Shown here piece by piece: positions 39,144 through 51,688 of a stretch of 64,000 nt of DNA. How positions within the stretch are numbered: the stretch's first letter is position 1; each line of letters starts with the position of its first letter. Position numbers and translations under genes: made by a program. This DNA comes from Paralichthys olivaceus (taxonomy: Eukaryota; Chordata; Actinopteri; Pleuronectiformes; Paralichthyidae), in contig NC_091099.1 in assembly GCF_024713975.1 (NCBI RefSeq), positions 14,427,501 to 14,491,500 of the forward strand. The letters run 5' to 3'. Under the pieces are notes generated by a model. The model was given only the letters and a program-made list of their open reading frames with translations. It ran no database searches and was not told where the DNA came from.

Positions 39144-39385
39144 ATGCCGCTCACACCGCTCGTTTACTGGGCTCAGCGACACGAGGACATTTACCTGCGA
39201 GTGGAGCTGACTGACGCTCAGGTGAGAGAACGTGTGTGTGAAGTACAGACCCTGGTAACACTGCTCAGTGATCAGCTGCAGTCTCCAAGAGTCAATATTA
39301 CACTGTATTCTAAATAATACCATCATATACACATGATGCAACCAGGACCACTGGTGGTGTGTTTAATTAATGAAGTATTTCTGAT

Positions 39386-39429
<44 letters not shown>

Positions 39430-42283
39430 TGTGTGCGCGTGTGTGTGTGTGTGTGTGTGGCATTACTTTAATGAGTGCCTCACATCTAAAGAAAGACATG
39501 GTAGTGTTTACTGCCAGTCACACAGATGGGGTTAAGGTGGTTAGCATATCTGTTACTTCACCAAAAGTGTTATTAAGTGTTATTGCTGGATAATATGTTG
39601 CTATTGTAACCCTAGCTTAACTTATCTGTCTGTTAAGTGTTTGATTATTATCTTTGTTCTGTGCTATCATTGACAGGAAGTAATGTGACGTCTGAATTTT
39701 CAAACTACATGAGGTAGTAATCTTATCATCTGTCTCTGTTTTTGCAGATTATTGACGTCCATGTGCGAGAAAAGGTTCTTCAGTTCAGAGGTGAAATATG
39801 TTTCCTGTGCATCTGATATGAATAATGTATTCTTTTTACATCTCACTTGTGACACTGCTCATGTCTGGTATTTTGTGTGTAGCCCAGGGCCATGGTGCAA
39901 AAGGACAAAATGAATATGAGTTCAGCTTGGAGTTTCTGTCACCAGTAAAGCCAGAGGTATTTATCTACTTGAAAAGATATGTTGTGTTCTTTCTTCCTAA
40001 TGATTTATAGTTTTGCTGACTGTGCTCATTTGTATCACCCTTTGTGCGCAGGTGAGCTACAAGTCCACACAACGGCAGGTAAATATCACAGTGCGGAAAG
40101 AGCAGCGTGGCTGGTGGGAGAGACTCACTGTGCAGGAGCGGAAACCTGTTTTCCTGACACCTGATTTTGACCGCTGGCTGGAAGAGTCGGACGCAGAGAT
40201 GGAGATCCGTGAAAAGGTAAGTAAAAAGTAAAGAGAAGTTGTATCTTGAACACACCACCATGTGCATTTAGCAGCTTTGTTTTGATTAAATAGCATACTC
40301 GTACAAAATTAAATGAAAGTTTGTTTTAATGTGTTTGGTTTTTTTATTTCGGAAAGGAGGAGAAAAGGAACAGGCTGAAGGCTGCAAGGCCTGAAGATGA
40401 AGGTAAATACACATATTGACTTTTAGTTTGTGGTTTATGTAAAAAGCTTGATACCTGTTTTTAATGTGAAACTTTTTTTTATCAGGTTGAAGTTTGTTTA
40501 TATTTTTGATGTTTTAAATTTTTGCTTCAGACCTTTGTCATATCAAGTTCCTCTTTTTTAATGTTTCAGGGTTTGTCAGTCTGAAAACAGGATATCTGTT
40601 TGTATATAACCTGGTGCAGTTTCTTGGTTTTTCATGGATCTTTGTTAACATGACTGTGCGTCTCTTCATCTTTGGCCAAGGTGAGAAATTGTAACATGAA
40701 AGTCTTTCATTATTTCTCCTTCATTCATCACTTACTTCACAAAAACCTGGTAAGACCTTTCATTTATAAGACTCTTCTCATTCCAGAGTCTTTCTATGAC
40801 ACATTCAACTCCATATCGGACGTGATGTTCTTCTGCCAGATCCTGGCATCAGTAGAGGTCCTCAATGCTGCTTTTGGTGTAGTCAGAACAGGTGTTGTTC
40901 CAACTCTTATACAGGTATAGGAAAATTTAAAAAATATATATGGCGTCACAGAGGTACTGCAATTCATTTTTAGAGTGAGTACAAATATATTAATCAGGGC
41001 TTTTGTTCTTTTACAAGGTGGTTGGAAGGAATTTTATCCTCTTCATCATTTTTGGGAGTTTGGAGGAAATGCACCACCAGCCAATCGTGTTCTTCGTATT
41101 CTACCTGTGGAGCGCCATCGAGATTTTCAGGTACATATGCGTCTGCCTCCTCATTGTTCGTGGTGAGCAGTCATGAAAGTGGACTCTGTAAGAATGAAGG
41201 TTATTTTCCAGTCAGAGTCCCAACACACCGGAAACAGAGAATCCAGAAATCCTCTAAATGTTCTGCTACTGAATTGTTTCTCTCTTTAATGTAATTTGTC
41301 AGTGAGACGTTTTTGGACACCAATATTCTGATATTAACCTGATTAAGACAATGGTCTGAATAAGACACACATGTAAACAGTATTTTCTGATTACCTTAAG
41401 CTGAATATACTCAGAATAATATTCTGACCTTAGTCACATTATGCAGACACTTATACATCTTGTAATTTTAGCTGTAGACTCTTCCCCCTCAGAAACATTT
41501 GCCTCTAAAAGAAAACCAGTTCTGCAACTAACGACTTCAACTTTTGACACAAGAAGCATTGTCAGTGAAACCATTATATGTAAATTCACATTGCCGCTTC
41601 ACATCAAAGCCAAACATAGACTCAACTTCACAGAGGAGTGGTTAATGTTTACCAACCAACAGATAAGAGCAACTGTTGTTTTTAGGATCAACATGTCAGT
41701 GGGTCATTTATGTTACATCATCATGTGGATGGATTCTTGCAACACGACTTGTTTCCTGCTTAAAACTAGCGTGATGTTTGAATTTTAGGTATCCATTTTA
41801 CATGCTGGGCTGTTGTAATACAGAGTGGAAAACCCTCACGTGGCTGCGGTACACAATATGGATCCCGCTCTACCCACTGGGTGTTCTAGCTGAAGGTGAG
41901 TCTCCCCACATTTTGTGAATTTATGCAATTCTCCTAAAAACATAAACTGAAGTTAATCTCATTTATCACTCTCATGCAGCTGTGGCTGTCATACAATCCA
42001 TTCCCATCTTTTACGAGAGCAAACTCTTCAGCATTCCTCTGCCTAAGGCGATCGGCACCTCCATCAAATTCCACTACGTCCTATACGTTTACCTCATTCT
42101 CATGGTGCTGGGTAAGTTAGAACATTGTGTAAATCTCTCGACAAATATTATGTTCTAATGTCAGACGGTTTTTTTTTATACCGCGTTGTTCCTCTGTCTT
42201 CCTCAGGGCTTTTTATAAACTTTCGTCATCTTTACAAGCAGAGGAAGAGGCGTTTCCGTACCAAGAAGAGGAAAGCTAATTGA
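39144..42283 (+). CDS. hacd3: Very-long-chain (3R)-3-hydroxyacyl-CoA dehydratase 3
   Basis: Eleven coding exons, 357 aa (human 362): 39144-39221, 39748-39790, 39883-39956, 40052-40216, 40357-40402, 40570-40680, 40787-40914, 41018-41130, 41789-41895, 41980-42111, 42207-42283. It dehydrates 3-hydroxyacyl-CoA in the third step of fatty acid elongation in the ER membrane; HACD3 (B-ind1/PTPLAD1) also binds Rac1 and chaperones. N-terminal p23/CS-type domain (PHVYWAQRH-like LVYWAQRHEDIYLRVEL; AQGHGAKGQNEYEFSLEFL), linker with PDFDRWLEESDAEMEIR, then the six-helix PTPLA domain. Predicted catalytic Tyr281 and Glu288 lie in LYPLGVLAEA. The basic tail KKRKAN has a dilysine-like ER retrieval form. No defects seen. 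Confidence 0.97.
39386..39459. repeat. (CT)n(GT)n compound microsatellite
   Basis: About 28 bp of CT followed by about 46 bp of GT with a short CG interruption, in hacd3 intron 1. Confidence 0.95.
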
Positions 42284-43124
42284 GTCTCAACACTGATAAC
42301 ATTCCTCAAACGCCTCTGCTGCCTGTTGATTTCTGGAGATATTTTTTAAATGATCCTAACAGTGATCGACCAAATCAGTGATGTTAAGAAAATATTTTCT
42401 GATCCCCAGCTTGTCTATGTTATAGTTAACATGAACATCTTAAGGATTATTCAATATTTAATTACTGCATTGACAGTCTCACTTACTGGTAATTGATTTC
42501 TAATATGAGTTTAGTAGATTAGTGAAAAACTGTAGTAAGACATAGACTTTGATGTCCTTTGTTAATTTGTTTATTTTAGTGCAGTGGTATTTTTGGTTTA
42601 ATACATTGCAACAAGCACTGATCAGGACAAGTATTTTATTTGTTATCATTCCAGATTTCTGATCCATCTCACAAACCTCAGGAAAAATGACACTGGTGAC
42701 TTTTAATACAGAAACAGTCATGTTCTGCTCAATGCTAACCTGCTATGAAGCATTTTTATTTGTGTCCCTTCCTCATTCTGATTCACCAGATCATGTGCAG
42801 TTTCGGAGGCAAACAGTAACAGTCACTTCTCTGGTTTCCTGTAACTGTGGCAGTTATGTGACACTGAATAAATTTGAAGTTTGTTCTTGTTAATTTGTGA
42901 AAAAAGATCCTACAAACTAACATGTAAAAAAATTATGTACACGCAAATGTTTTTACAAATACAAAATTATCTACATTTTTGCCATGTTCAGGCAGTGCCA
43001 CAGAGGAGTTTCTGTAATGTGTAAATAATTTCCAGCATCCAGCGTGTCCAGGTGTAGTCTCCACGTGGTCCACACAGGCTGAAGCTGCTATATTCTAGTC
43101 CATTATCACCAAGTCACACGTGGT
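42284..43124. other. Convergent 3' UTR region of hacd3 and ints14
   Basis: A plus-strand AATAAA near 42867 would end hacd3. Minus-strand candidates (TTTATT on the plus strand) include one near 42755, so the two transcripts may overlap at their 3' ends. No other gene seen. Confidence 0.45.
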
Positions 43125-46100
43125 TTAGCTGGAGAAGTCTGTGTGCATGGGGGCAATATTTTGATCAAAAGCAGCATACTGGGAATCCCCAGTGCTCGCA
43201 AGTTTGAGCTGCTGTGCGGCGTGGGAGAGCTGGAACGCAGCGTCGGGATGGGCCGAGTCGGGCAACATAGTGCACTCTCTCTCCAGCAGATCAGCCACTC
43301 CCTTCAGGAGCTCCCAGAAACCGAAAGCCAAGGCAGCCTTCCGCAGACGGTTGAGCTCCTGACAAGTTAAAAATAAAGAACAGTTATTTAAATTGTGAAG
43401 CAAAGATCTTAAGTTTAGCTGTGTTTTCAAGCCTGAGCAGTTTTTAGTCGAACCTACCTTATAGAAAGTTTGAGTTTTATCTGGTAATTTTCTTGCATTC
43501 CTCAGAATCTTCTGCACATCAGTCTGTAAAATGAAGAATAATAATTAAGACTCATTACTATATCACATCATATGGGATTTATAGCAGAGATAAGAAATTC
43601 TAATGTCAACAACTTGCGAGTGGTCATGAACGGTTGTTCAGTAACAGTTAACGGTGAGGGTGAAAATACTGTGAAAGGACAAACTAGCACCATATTTATT
43701 TGTTTTGGGAGTCATTACATTTTACCAGCGACTTTCCTGATGTGAAGTGTCCGTATTTGTTTCAACAGTATTTACAAGTCAAAAAACTACGAGAACATGA
43801 CTCATGAGTGAGCATTACCCAAGATCCACTGCAGAGAGGTGGGGGGGGGGCAGGTTGTGTTATCAAATGGAGATATCACAGACTTGGGCCATAAAACTGC
43901 ATTCCATTCTGAGCTGAAATTCAAATCACTTTAAAGGAGGTCTGAAGCAAAGTGACAATGATGTTTAAACTTTCTATAATATTTTTTATATTGTTTTCAG
44001 GTAATTTGATAGAATTCCTACACAAACGTTAGTGTTATATCCATATGTTGGTAGTTTAACATGTCTGGGCTCAATCTGTGAATATATTAGTGGCAATGCA
44101 TTATGGGAGCTCTTAATAATGGCCTCTGCGACACTAATCCTGGATATTATATTTGCACTACCATGTTATGAAAAGGTATTTTGTCCAATTCTTACAGAAG
44201 AATCAAAAGCCACTATTTTGGTCACTTCACCAAAGATAATAGTGCTGTGACACATTGGTGATTTAAGTATACCTGTAGTCCACTGGCCTTTATCCACACA
44301 GTAACGTTCTGGGCGTAGCTTCTTTTGGCCGACGGCTGCACAGGAAAGGGACTTTTATCATCCTCTCCATAGGGATTTTCAGCAGCCTCTGAAATACCAG
44401 AGAGGTTAGGAAACGTCAAATCTACGGTATCGCAATCAAAGCAGCTCAACTTTGTTTAACAACTGTGTAAATCATTAACAGCTTGATTGTGAACACAAAG
44501 AGTCCTTCAGGAATAGGCAGTCATTTACCTATGCACAGGGTAATGTGTCCTAAGTTACATGAAAATACAGTTTCACAATATCCAAAAATGTCATAAGCAC
44601 TTAAAATGATGCCTTCAGGAATTAGGATGTTTATGAGCAGTGTGCTAATGAGACAAAAGTTTCCTGTGAATCGGATCATTCTGTTTGTTTGTCTGCGACA
44701 GTTTACCTGAGATTGGTCCCAAATATGAGATCTTGCCGAGCCAAGGCAGGGGCTCTGGACCAGGCTCAAACAGAGACATCATCAGATTTGATTTCTTCTT
44801 GCTGTCTGCTTGAGAATATAGCATACCAAACCACTCTGGCCTTGGGAGAAAAAAAATAGATTTAGGCTATTTATTCATGGAAATGTGTCATCTCATGTAT
44901 TTTTATTTTATTTCAAATATGTTAAATATAATCAGCTTTGTTGATTCTCACCCCAGCTGGACCAGAGCCACCATGCCCTCAACTTTCAAACTGCCGTGTA
45001 AAAGGACACAAAAATTTGGACTCTTTCCTGCCATCTGACTGGCAGAGGGTTCCTCCTCAGGCTCATCTGTGGCTCCTGTGCCGACTTCATCCACTTCTGA
45101 ATTTAAGCAGAAATAATACATGTTGCTAATAAGATCTGAAGTGTAGTATACCGAGCCCATTTCAGTCTTTGAATTAAAAATGATGTGCACATTTTAAATA
45201 TGATCAAAGGGGCATCATTTCCAGCAGTTTAATATATAAATATTAAAAGAGAAATAAAAATGTTCAGCACTAACCTTTGTTTACAGCAAAAGGCAGAACC
45301 AAGTGTCTGGATATAACAGGAGGACTGGAAATATCGGCAATTTCGATGAAGCCCACAATTTCCAAATCTGAAACATGCATAACAGAATGAAAATTGTTCT
45401 GAAGAATGATAGTTTATATCAAACTCTAAACGAATAAATGTGAAGCTGGCTGGGTACCTGTATTGACTGTTCGTGGCATGGGCTCCACCTCTTCATCCAC
45501 CACAATAGGCTCAGGTCGAGGGAACACCTGAACATCCGACGACAGGTTCCCACAGTGCAGGACCGCATGGAAAGGAGAGTATGCGTAATCAATCAGCCTC
45601 CTGGAGATAAACACAGATGTAAAATGATATAAAAGATGCTTTAGTAAAGAATAAAATAAGAAAAAGTACTGTTCATTTCGTCAGTAATAGTCATACCCAA
45701 ACATGGCCTGTACACTCTTCATGCAAAGTGGTCCCTCCATAGTGAAGATCTGTCCATCCCCTCCACTGAGGTGAAGTAGTTCCTCCAGGTTGTCCATGGC
45801 ATCAGTCATCTGTAACTGCAGGTGCACAAGACAGGAAGTTGCATTTGAAACAGCAAACAAATGTATCGCAAAATGCCAAAATTATACAGGGATGCACATT
45901 TGAAAAACTGATATGCACTGGACACAAATGTGAGACACATAACACTCAAGACATTTTAATAAACATTATGTGTCAGTACATTAGTACTAAATAAATAATA
46001 ATAAATAAAGACTCAGTATAGGCCATCACTTTAGATCACGTTTATAACAGCTGCTTCAGGTTGTATGGTTTCTGATCAAAATTCCTCCTTGGTAGTGCAT

Positions 46101-47569
46101 TTGGATAAAGATGCAAGTAAAGAGAAAATAAGTGTTGAGCAGGCAGCCAAAACAATGTTATCAGTACCTCCTCTGCATTAGCGACACACATGATGAACAG
46201 TTTGGTGGGGAAAGGGAAAGGAAGTGGGAACTTCTTATCATCCCCACGGTGCTTCAGTGTTTGGAGGGAGTGCCGTAGGGAACCCTTTCCAATGCCAAGA
46301 GATCCATCAGTAATCAGCATCAACTAGAGGTCATCAGAGAGAGGAATACAAACTGAGATCAATATTCGTAGGGTTTCTGCAAATAACAACTTAAAGATTC
46401 AGTGTTCAGAATGTAGTGACATCTAGTGGGGGAAAATGCATGTTGCAGTTGAATACCCTCACCTCACCCTCCCCTTTCACACATGAAAGACAACCTGTGG
46501 TAGCCTTCAGTTGTCATGAAACCTCAAAAGATGTTTACTTTGTCTAGTTTGGGCTACTTTAAAAAACATGGTGGCCTCTGCAGAGAGGATCCGCTCCCAC
46601 TGTAAATATAAAGTATTTAAATATGGGGCCAATTCTAGGGTAAAGACAACAACTATTGCTACATCCAATTACTTGCACATCCTCATTATTGAAGAAAATG
46701 AAAGTGTTGTAGAGAATAACCCTTGAAACAGCAAGTCATCTCTTAAACTAGATTAAGAGACAATACCTATAGTCCTTCCCACAATCTGAGTGTATTGAGA
46801 TATATTCTGACCAGGGTGTTTGTAAACTAAGTTATCATTTTAATGTTGATCTTGTTTGAGGTTTTATTAGTCTGTATTATTGAAAATGAACACATGAAGA
46901 CACTGAACAATGTGCATGCCACTGACACATTTCTCTAAAAATAAAATGCATTAATGACAGTTAACATAATTGAGACCTACAAAAATGTATTTAAGATCTA
47001 CTATGAAATATTTTACATATTTAAGACTTTTTAAGGCTTAACATTTAGTTAATACTTTTAAGACTTTTTAAGATTAGTCGGTACATCAGCTTTATCTGAT
47101 CAACAAACTCAGAGGTGTGATGAAATTGTACAGAGAGCTTTCCAAAGTACCTGACAGGGACAGGCACTGCCCCACTCTTGTTGGACAACATTACTAACGC
47201 CTTGAAGGGCTGATTCAATGCAGGTCTTGTCATAGTCTTCCAAGCTGCTCAGAGCCTCCTGCACAGGAAAAGATGTGTAAATTAAATATTCCCTCACAGC
47301 TCAGGAGAGGAAAACATGCTCCTTCTGACTCATGAGGCACACTTCACCTGTAGTGCATTGTAATCCCTGGTGAATGGCACCAGCAACTCCCAGAGGGAAG
47401 AGAAGGCCATGAGAGCCGTAAACTCCAGGCGGTAGTTGGAGGCCATGTGTTCAAACAACATGTTGAGCCCGTGCACAGCCAGGTTCTTCCTCTGAAACTC
47501 CTCGCTGCCATCCAGTGACACCGGCCGTGTCATGGACAGAGACACGTCCATCAAGACCACGGTAGGCAT
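43125..47569 (-). CDS. ints14: Integrator complex subunit 14 (VWA9)
   Basis: Eleven coding exons, 511 aa (human 518): 47569-47348, 47258-47151, 46323-46168, 45815-45697, 45600-45458, 45367-45275, 45096-44952, 44840-44707, 44388-44273, 43523-43458, 43358-43125. INTS14 forms a module with INTS10 and INTS13 of the nuclear Integrator complex, which cleaves snRNA precursors and nascent transcripts. The N-terminal von Willebrand A domain has a MIDAS-type DVSLS at residues 8-12 (VVLMDVSLSMTRP). The beta-barrel region contains FPRPEPIVVDEE and NFCVLLHGSLKVEGMV. The C-terminal helical part has DVQKILRNARKLPDKTQTFYK and ends MHTDFSS; the short extra human tail is absent. An acceptor at 47637 shows at least one upstream noncoding exon. 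Intact. Confidence 0.96.
46391..46700 (-). mobile_element. Second copy of the TTAA-flanked MITE, in ints14 intron 2
   Basis: Starts TTAA-AGATTCAGTGTTCAGAATGTAGTGACATCTAG and aligns in reverse to the element at 32802-33171 through shared blocks ('ctgtggtagcctt', 'gtaaatataaagtatttaaat', 'ctagggtaaaga'). More diverged; the far end is unclear. Confidence 0.65.
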
Positions 47570-49320
47570 GGCTCGCTGCTTATACAGACTCACAACAATG
47601 CAGTGGACTTAAAGTGGCCTCCAGTGTGTTCCCACTGAAGGAAAAGACAAGAAGATGACAAAGTTGATAACATCAAAAACACAATACATGTTTATGAGCT
47701 TCTCATCATGTATTAGGATGGCAGATGGAAGCTGATCATGGATAGTGGTGGAGGATCATGATCGTGGTGGAGGATGATGATCATGGTGGATCCTTATCGT
47801 GGTCTATGATTACAACAAGACTGCTTGACATAAAATACACCTACTCACATACTCTATCATTACTGACCATAAATCCTCAATTATTTCTATTTAAATTCAT
47901 ACAAACCGTTTCTTCTTATCGATGTTGTAAATACTGTTATTTTGCTGATGTCCTCAGTTACAGTTATCTATTGGACTTCTGTCTGTCCTGGGAGAGGGAC
48001 CCCTCACATGTGGCTCTCTCTGAGGTTTCTACGTTTTTCCCGTTAACAGGGGTTTTTGGGTGTAGTTTTTCCTTACTCTTGTTGAGGGTTAAGGACAGAG
48101 GATGTTAAGCCCTTTGAGACAAATTGTGATTTGTAAATATGGACTATACAAACCGAACTTGATTGATATATGAAATGAGCAGTCGTCAGTTATCTGTCAT
48201 ATGACGCAGCAGTAGCTGCACTAATGTCAGCGACATCACAGAACAAACATTCAATGACGTTAAAAGCTAAAAAGTGAAGGACACATCACAGCAGCAGAGA
48301 GCTGGTGGCTAACAGTTGCTAATTATCGCTAGCACCCTGCAACAAAAAGCCCAAAAGCCCAAAGTAAATAAAGGCCTCGTTTCTATTGAACGAATATAAG
48401 AAAATAAACAGACACACGGTTAAAACTTTGTGTGAACATGAATTAACAGAGAGACATACAAATAAATACATATATTTAGACAGATACATGCCATTCAGTG
48501 TTTCGCTCGCCATACAGTTCTGTTTTGTGCTGGAGTGAGCAGCGCTATTTCCGTCCGGGTGAAACAAGTGTGCTGTATTCCTTTAACACATGGTTCCAAT
48601 GGGAGGTAAAACAAAAACCATGTTTGTGCGCTAAGAGATTTACACAAAAACAAGCCGGGAGTATTATCAGTCATTTCAACAATACTCGTGCTTACTCGTG
48701 CACATTATAAGTTCGAGTTTAGAGTTTGGATGTTAGTTCGTGTTTAAATGTGATGTGCTGGAAAAACAACTGATCGACATTAGAAGAAACAACATTTTTG
48801 TCTTTTCAGTTCAGGAAACATCGGACACGAAGGATTGATCCACCCCATTTCAGCCCTGGATATAAAAAACAAGATTTTGGATTGTTGTGTTTAAAATAAA
48901 AAATAATGGAAGACGTTCGGCCCCATTTCTAAAGGTGAGACAGAGTTCACACTGTTTCTGTGTTTGATGATAAATAAAATAAATAAAGTAAACGTCTGTC
49001 AGGCTGCAGAACCAAAGCTTCAGTCTGCGGAGGAGACTGTCATAATCCTTTTAAGACTCAAGGAGCATTGTATTTGGAGATGTTTGACTAACCTGCATCT
49101 GTGATTAAAAGTGTTTATTTTGCTGGTGCTGCCATGTCTGAAGAGAAGAAAATTGCTCCATGTGCTTTATAAATTTCACTTAATCTCAACTTCACGCTGT
49201 TTTATTTTTCCAGGGATCGAAGGATGTGAAGAGTCACTCGACTAAAGTTTTGGAATCTTTCACTCCATGCCCTGCCTGTGAGGAAGCTGGAGTGGACCTC
49301 ATGTGTGTATATTTGGGAAA
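47570..49320. other. 5' region between ints14 and the first slc24a1 copy
   Basis: Divergent genes face away from this stretch. The ints14 untranslated exons lie here (acceptor at 47637; a GC-richer patch at 48520-48580 with an ETS-like TTTCCG could be its start). For the slc24a1 copy, a noncoding exon ends at donor 48934 (AAAG|GTGAGA) and resumes at 49215 (TTTTTCCAG|GGATCG). A LINE/SINE-like tail lies at 47840-48170. Confidence 0.5.
47840..48170 (+). mobile_element. Teleost retroposon 3' tail
   Basis: Contains the very common teleost string pattern 'cttctgtctgtcctgggagagg', 'ctgaggtttc', 'cgttaacaggggttttt', 'agccctttgagacaaattgtgatttg' and the 'tatacaaaccgaacttgattga' end. This is a non-LTR retroposon 3' tail; the body is missing. 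Confidence 0.65.
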
Positions 49321-51688
49321 ATGAATTGTGCAACGGGGAAGACACTGAAGTTGAGCTGGGTTGTGATTCTCCTCTCTGGGGTTTTCCTCTACCAGCTGAC
49401 CACCAGTGCCAGACTCTACAGGCCTCAGATTGGAGAGGACTTCAGTTCATCAGAGGCACAGGCGCTGGAGGAACCTGCAACTGCAACTCATGAATTAGAG
49501 CCCACAGATCAATATACAACTGAGGTGCATGTGGTGAAACATCTGGATACAACAACATCACATTTGAAAGCATCCACCTCCACTGAATTTCCACCACTGA
49601 CAACCACAAACCAGACTATTGTGCACTGCATCTTCATGGCCCCTGAGCCTCCACCAGAGACCCCCACACCAGCTCCAGCTCCTCCTGAGGCTCCACATAT
49701 TAAAGGAGAATACCCTGAAGATGTTTTTACTATAGAAGACCGCAGACGAGGCTGGGTGGCCCTCCACATATTTGGGATGATTTACATGTTTGTGTCACTT
49801 GCAATTGTGTGTGATGAGTTCTTTGTTCCTGCTCTGGAGGTAATCACGGACAAGTTAGCCATTTCTGACGATGTGGCAGGAGCCACCTTCATGGCGGCTG
49901 GAAGATCTGCACCAAAGTTTTTTGCCTACCTCATAGGGGTCTTCATCGACCACAGCAACGTGGGCATTGGCACGATAGTTGGCTCAGCAGTTTTCAACAT
50001 TTTGTTCGTGATTGGAATGTGCGCTTTGTTGTCTCGGGAGGTGCTTCATCTCACCTGGTGGCCACTCTTCAGAGATGTGTCCTTCTACATACTCGACCTG
50101 ATCTTACTCATCATCTTCTTCCTGGATAATGTCATAATGTGGTGGGAGAGCATGATGCTGGTGACCAGTTACTCTCTCTATGTGATCTTCATGAAGTTTA
50201 ATGTGCAATTAGAACAGGCTTTCAAGAGCCAACTCCACAAACACAAGAACATCGTCAAAGTCATTGCTGTGGAGGAACCTGACAAGGTGAGCACAACTGA
50301 CAAATGTTGTTCTGGTCTAAAATCAGATGGTATGGATGATTTTTCATGTCCCTGTATTCCTTAACTGACATTATTACTGTGTCTTGTTTTCAAGTGTGAG
50401 AGAAATGTTTGGAGACAAAGTTAGTAGACATTTGAACAAAGTTGATCTGGATATATTGCATGTTACAACTGATCTACTCACCAAATGTCTATTTTTCCTA
50501 GGTGGACATGTCTGCAGGAGAGGGTGGGTCAAAAGACGTGAAAGACTCTGACAGTAATGATGAAGATAAAAATGATTGCGATCATTCCAGTAAAAGTGAA
50601 AATGATCATGAGAATGAAGTGATGGGGAAAGAAGAGGAGAATGAGGATAAACCTCTGACTTTAGAGTGGCCTGACACACGACGTAAACAAGCCACCTACC
50701 TCTTCTTGCTGCCCATAGTCTTCCCTCTGCGGCTCACAGTTCCTGATGTTCGCAAACAGGTGCGATACGGACGCATCTCTGGGATCTTCTGTGGAATCAC
50801 AAATACCTGAACACTGTGTTTTTGCTTTGGACCAACAGAAATCCAGAAAGTTCTTTGCAGTCACCTTTCTGGGCTCCATTCTGTGGATTGCTGTCTTCTC
50901 CTACCTCATAGTGTGGTGGGCACATCGGGTCAGTGGGGGTTGTAATACTTAGAGGTGACATTTGAAATAACTTGCTTTGTTTTCTGCATATAAAATTATT
51001 TTATTTTATATTCTATCATAGGCTGCACACTTTTCTACTTTAAATCATCAGTTTTTTCATTGTGTCAGAAATCCTTCAGAAACAGTTTATCCTAAGTTAT
51101 ATTGTGTGTCCTGATAGTCGATTATATTTACAGAGACTGAGTGAAGACTGTATTTGATCTGAACACTTGTTTTCTGTAGTAGATAGGTGAAACCATCGGC
51201 ATCTCACATCAGACTCTGATCATCCTGGCCTCAGAGACGTCCGCCCCCGACCTCATTACCAGCATGATAGTTGCACGTAAAGGTCGTGGGGACATGGCTG
51301 TGTCTGGCTCTCTGGGCAGTAACATCTTTGACATCACTGTGAGGTGAGCTGTAATATTCTGATGTGTCACGACTGAAAAAGAAATCCTGACCTACAGCTG
51401 ACAGGTTTCTTCCTCCCTCTGTCTCTTTTTCTCTGTCTGTTCCCCCTGCTCCATCTTTTTCCTTTCATAAGTCTGCCAGTCCCATGGCTCGTGCTCTCAT
51501 CCATCCACAGTTTAGCTCCAGTGGCCGTCAGCAGCAAAGGGCTCTTACGTGCCGTCACGCTCCTCCTCCTCATGCTCCTCTTTGTTGTCTTCATTGCGTC
51601 GTGCAAGTGGAGGATGAATAAGATGCTGGGTTTCATCATGCTCCTGCTCTACTTCATCTTCCTGATGTTTCATTTCATGGTTCAGTAG
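49321..51688 (+). CDS. slc24a1 tandem paralogue with altered ion-binding repeats
   Basis: Five coding exons keep frame for 563 aa: 49321-50286, 50502-50759, 50839-50928, 51183-51343, 51472-51688. It is a copy of the K+-dependent Na+/Ca2+ exchanger immediately downstream (54082-58826), lacking the four central loop exons. A leader hydrophobic segment, Pro/Thr-rich outer region and both membrane blocks remain. The alpha-1 motif reads [18 protein letters not shown] against [18 protein letters not shown] in the partner, so the key acidic residue is Lys199. In alpha-2 two residues are missing and AAGTSIPD has become [14 protein letters not shown] has become FPLRLT. Exchange activity is therefore unlikely. 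With no stop and usable splice sites it may be a recent pseudogene or an altered-function paralogue. Start chosen by alignment with the partner ([11 protein letters not shown] / [11 protein letters not shown]). Confidence 0.65.
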
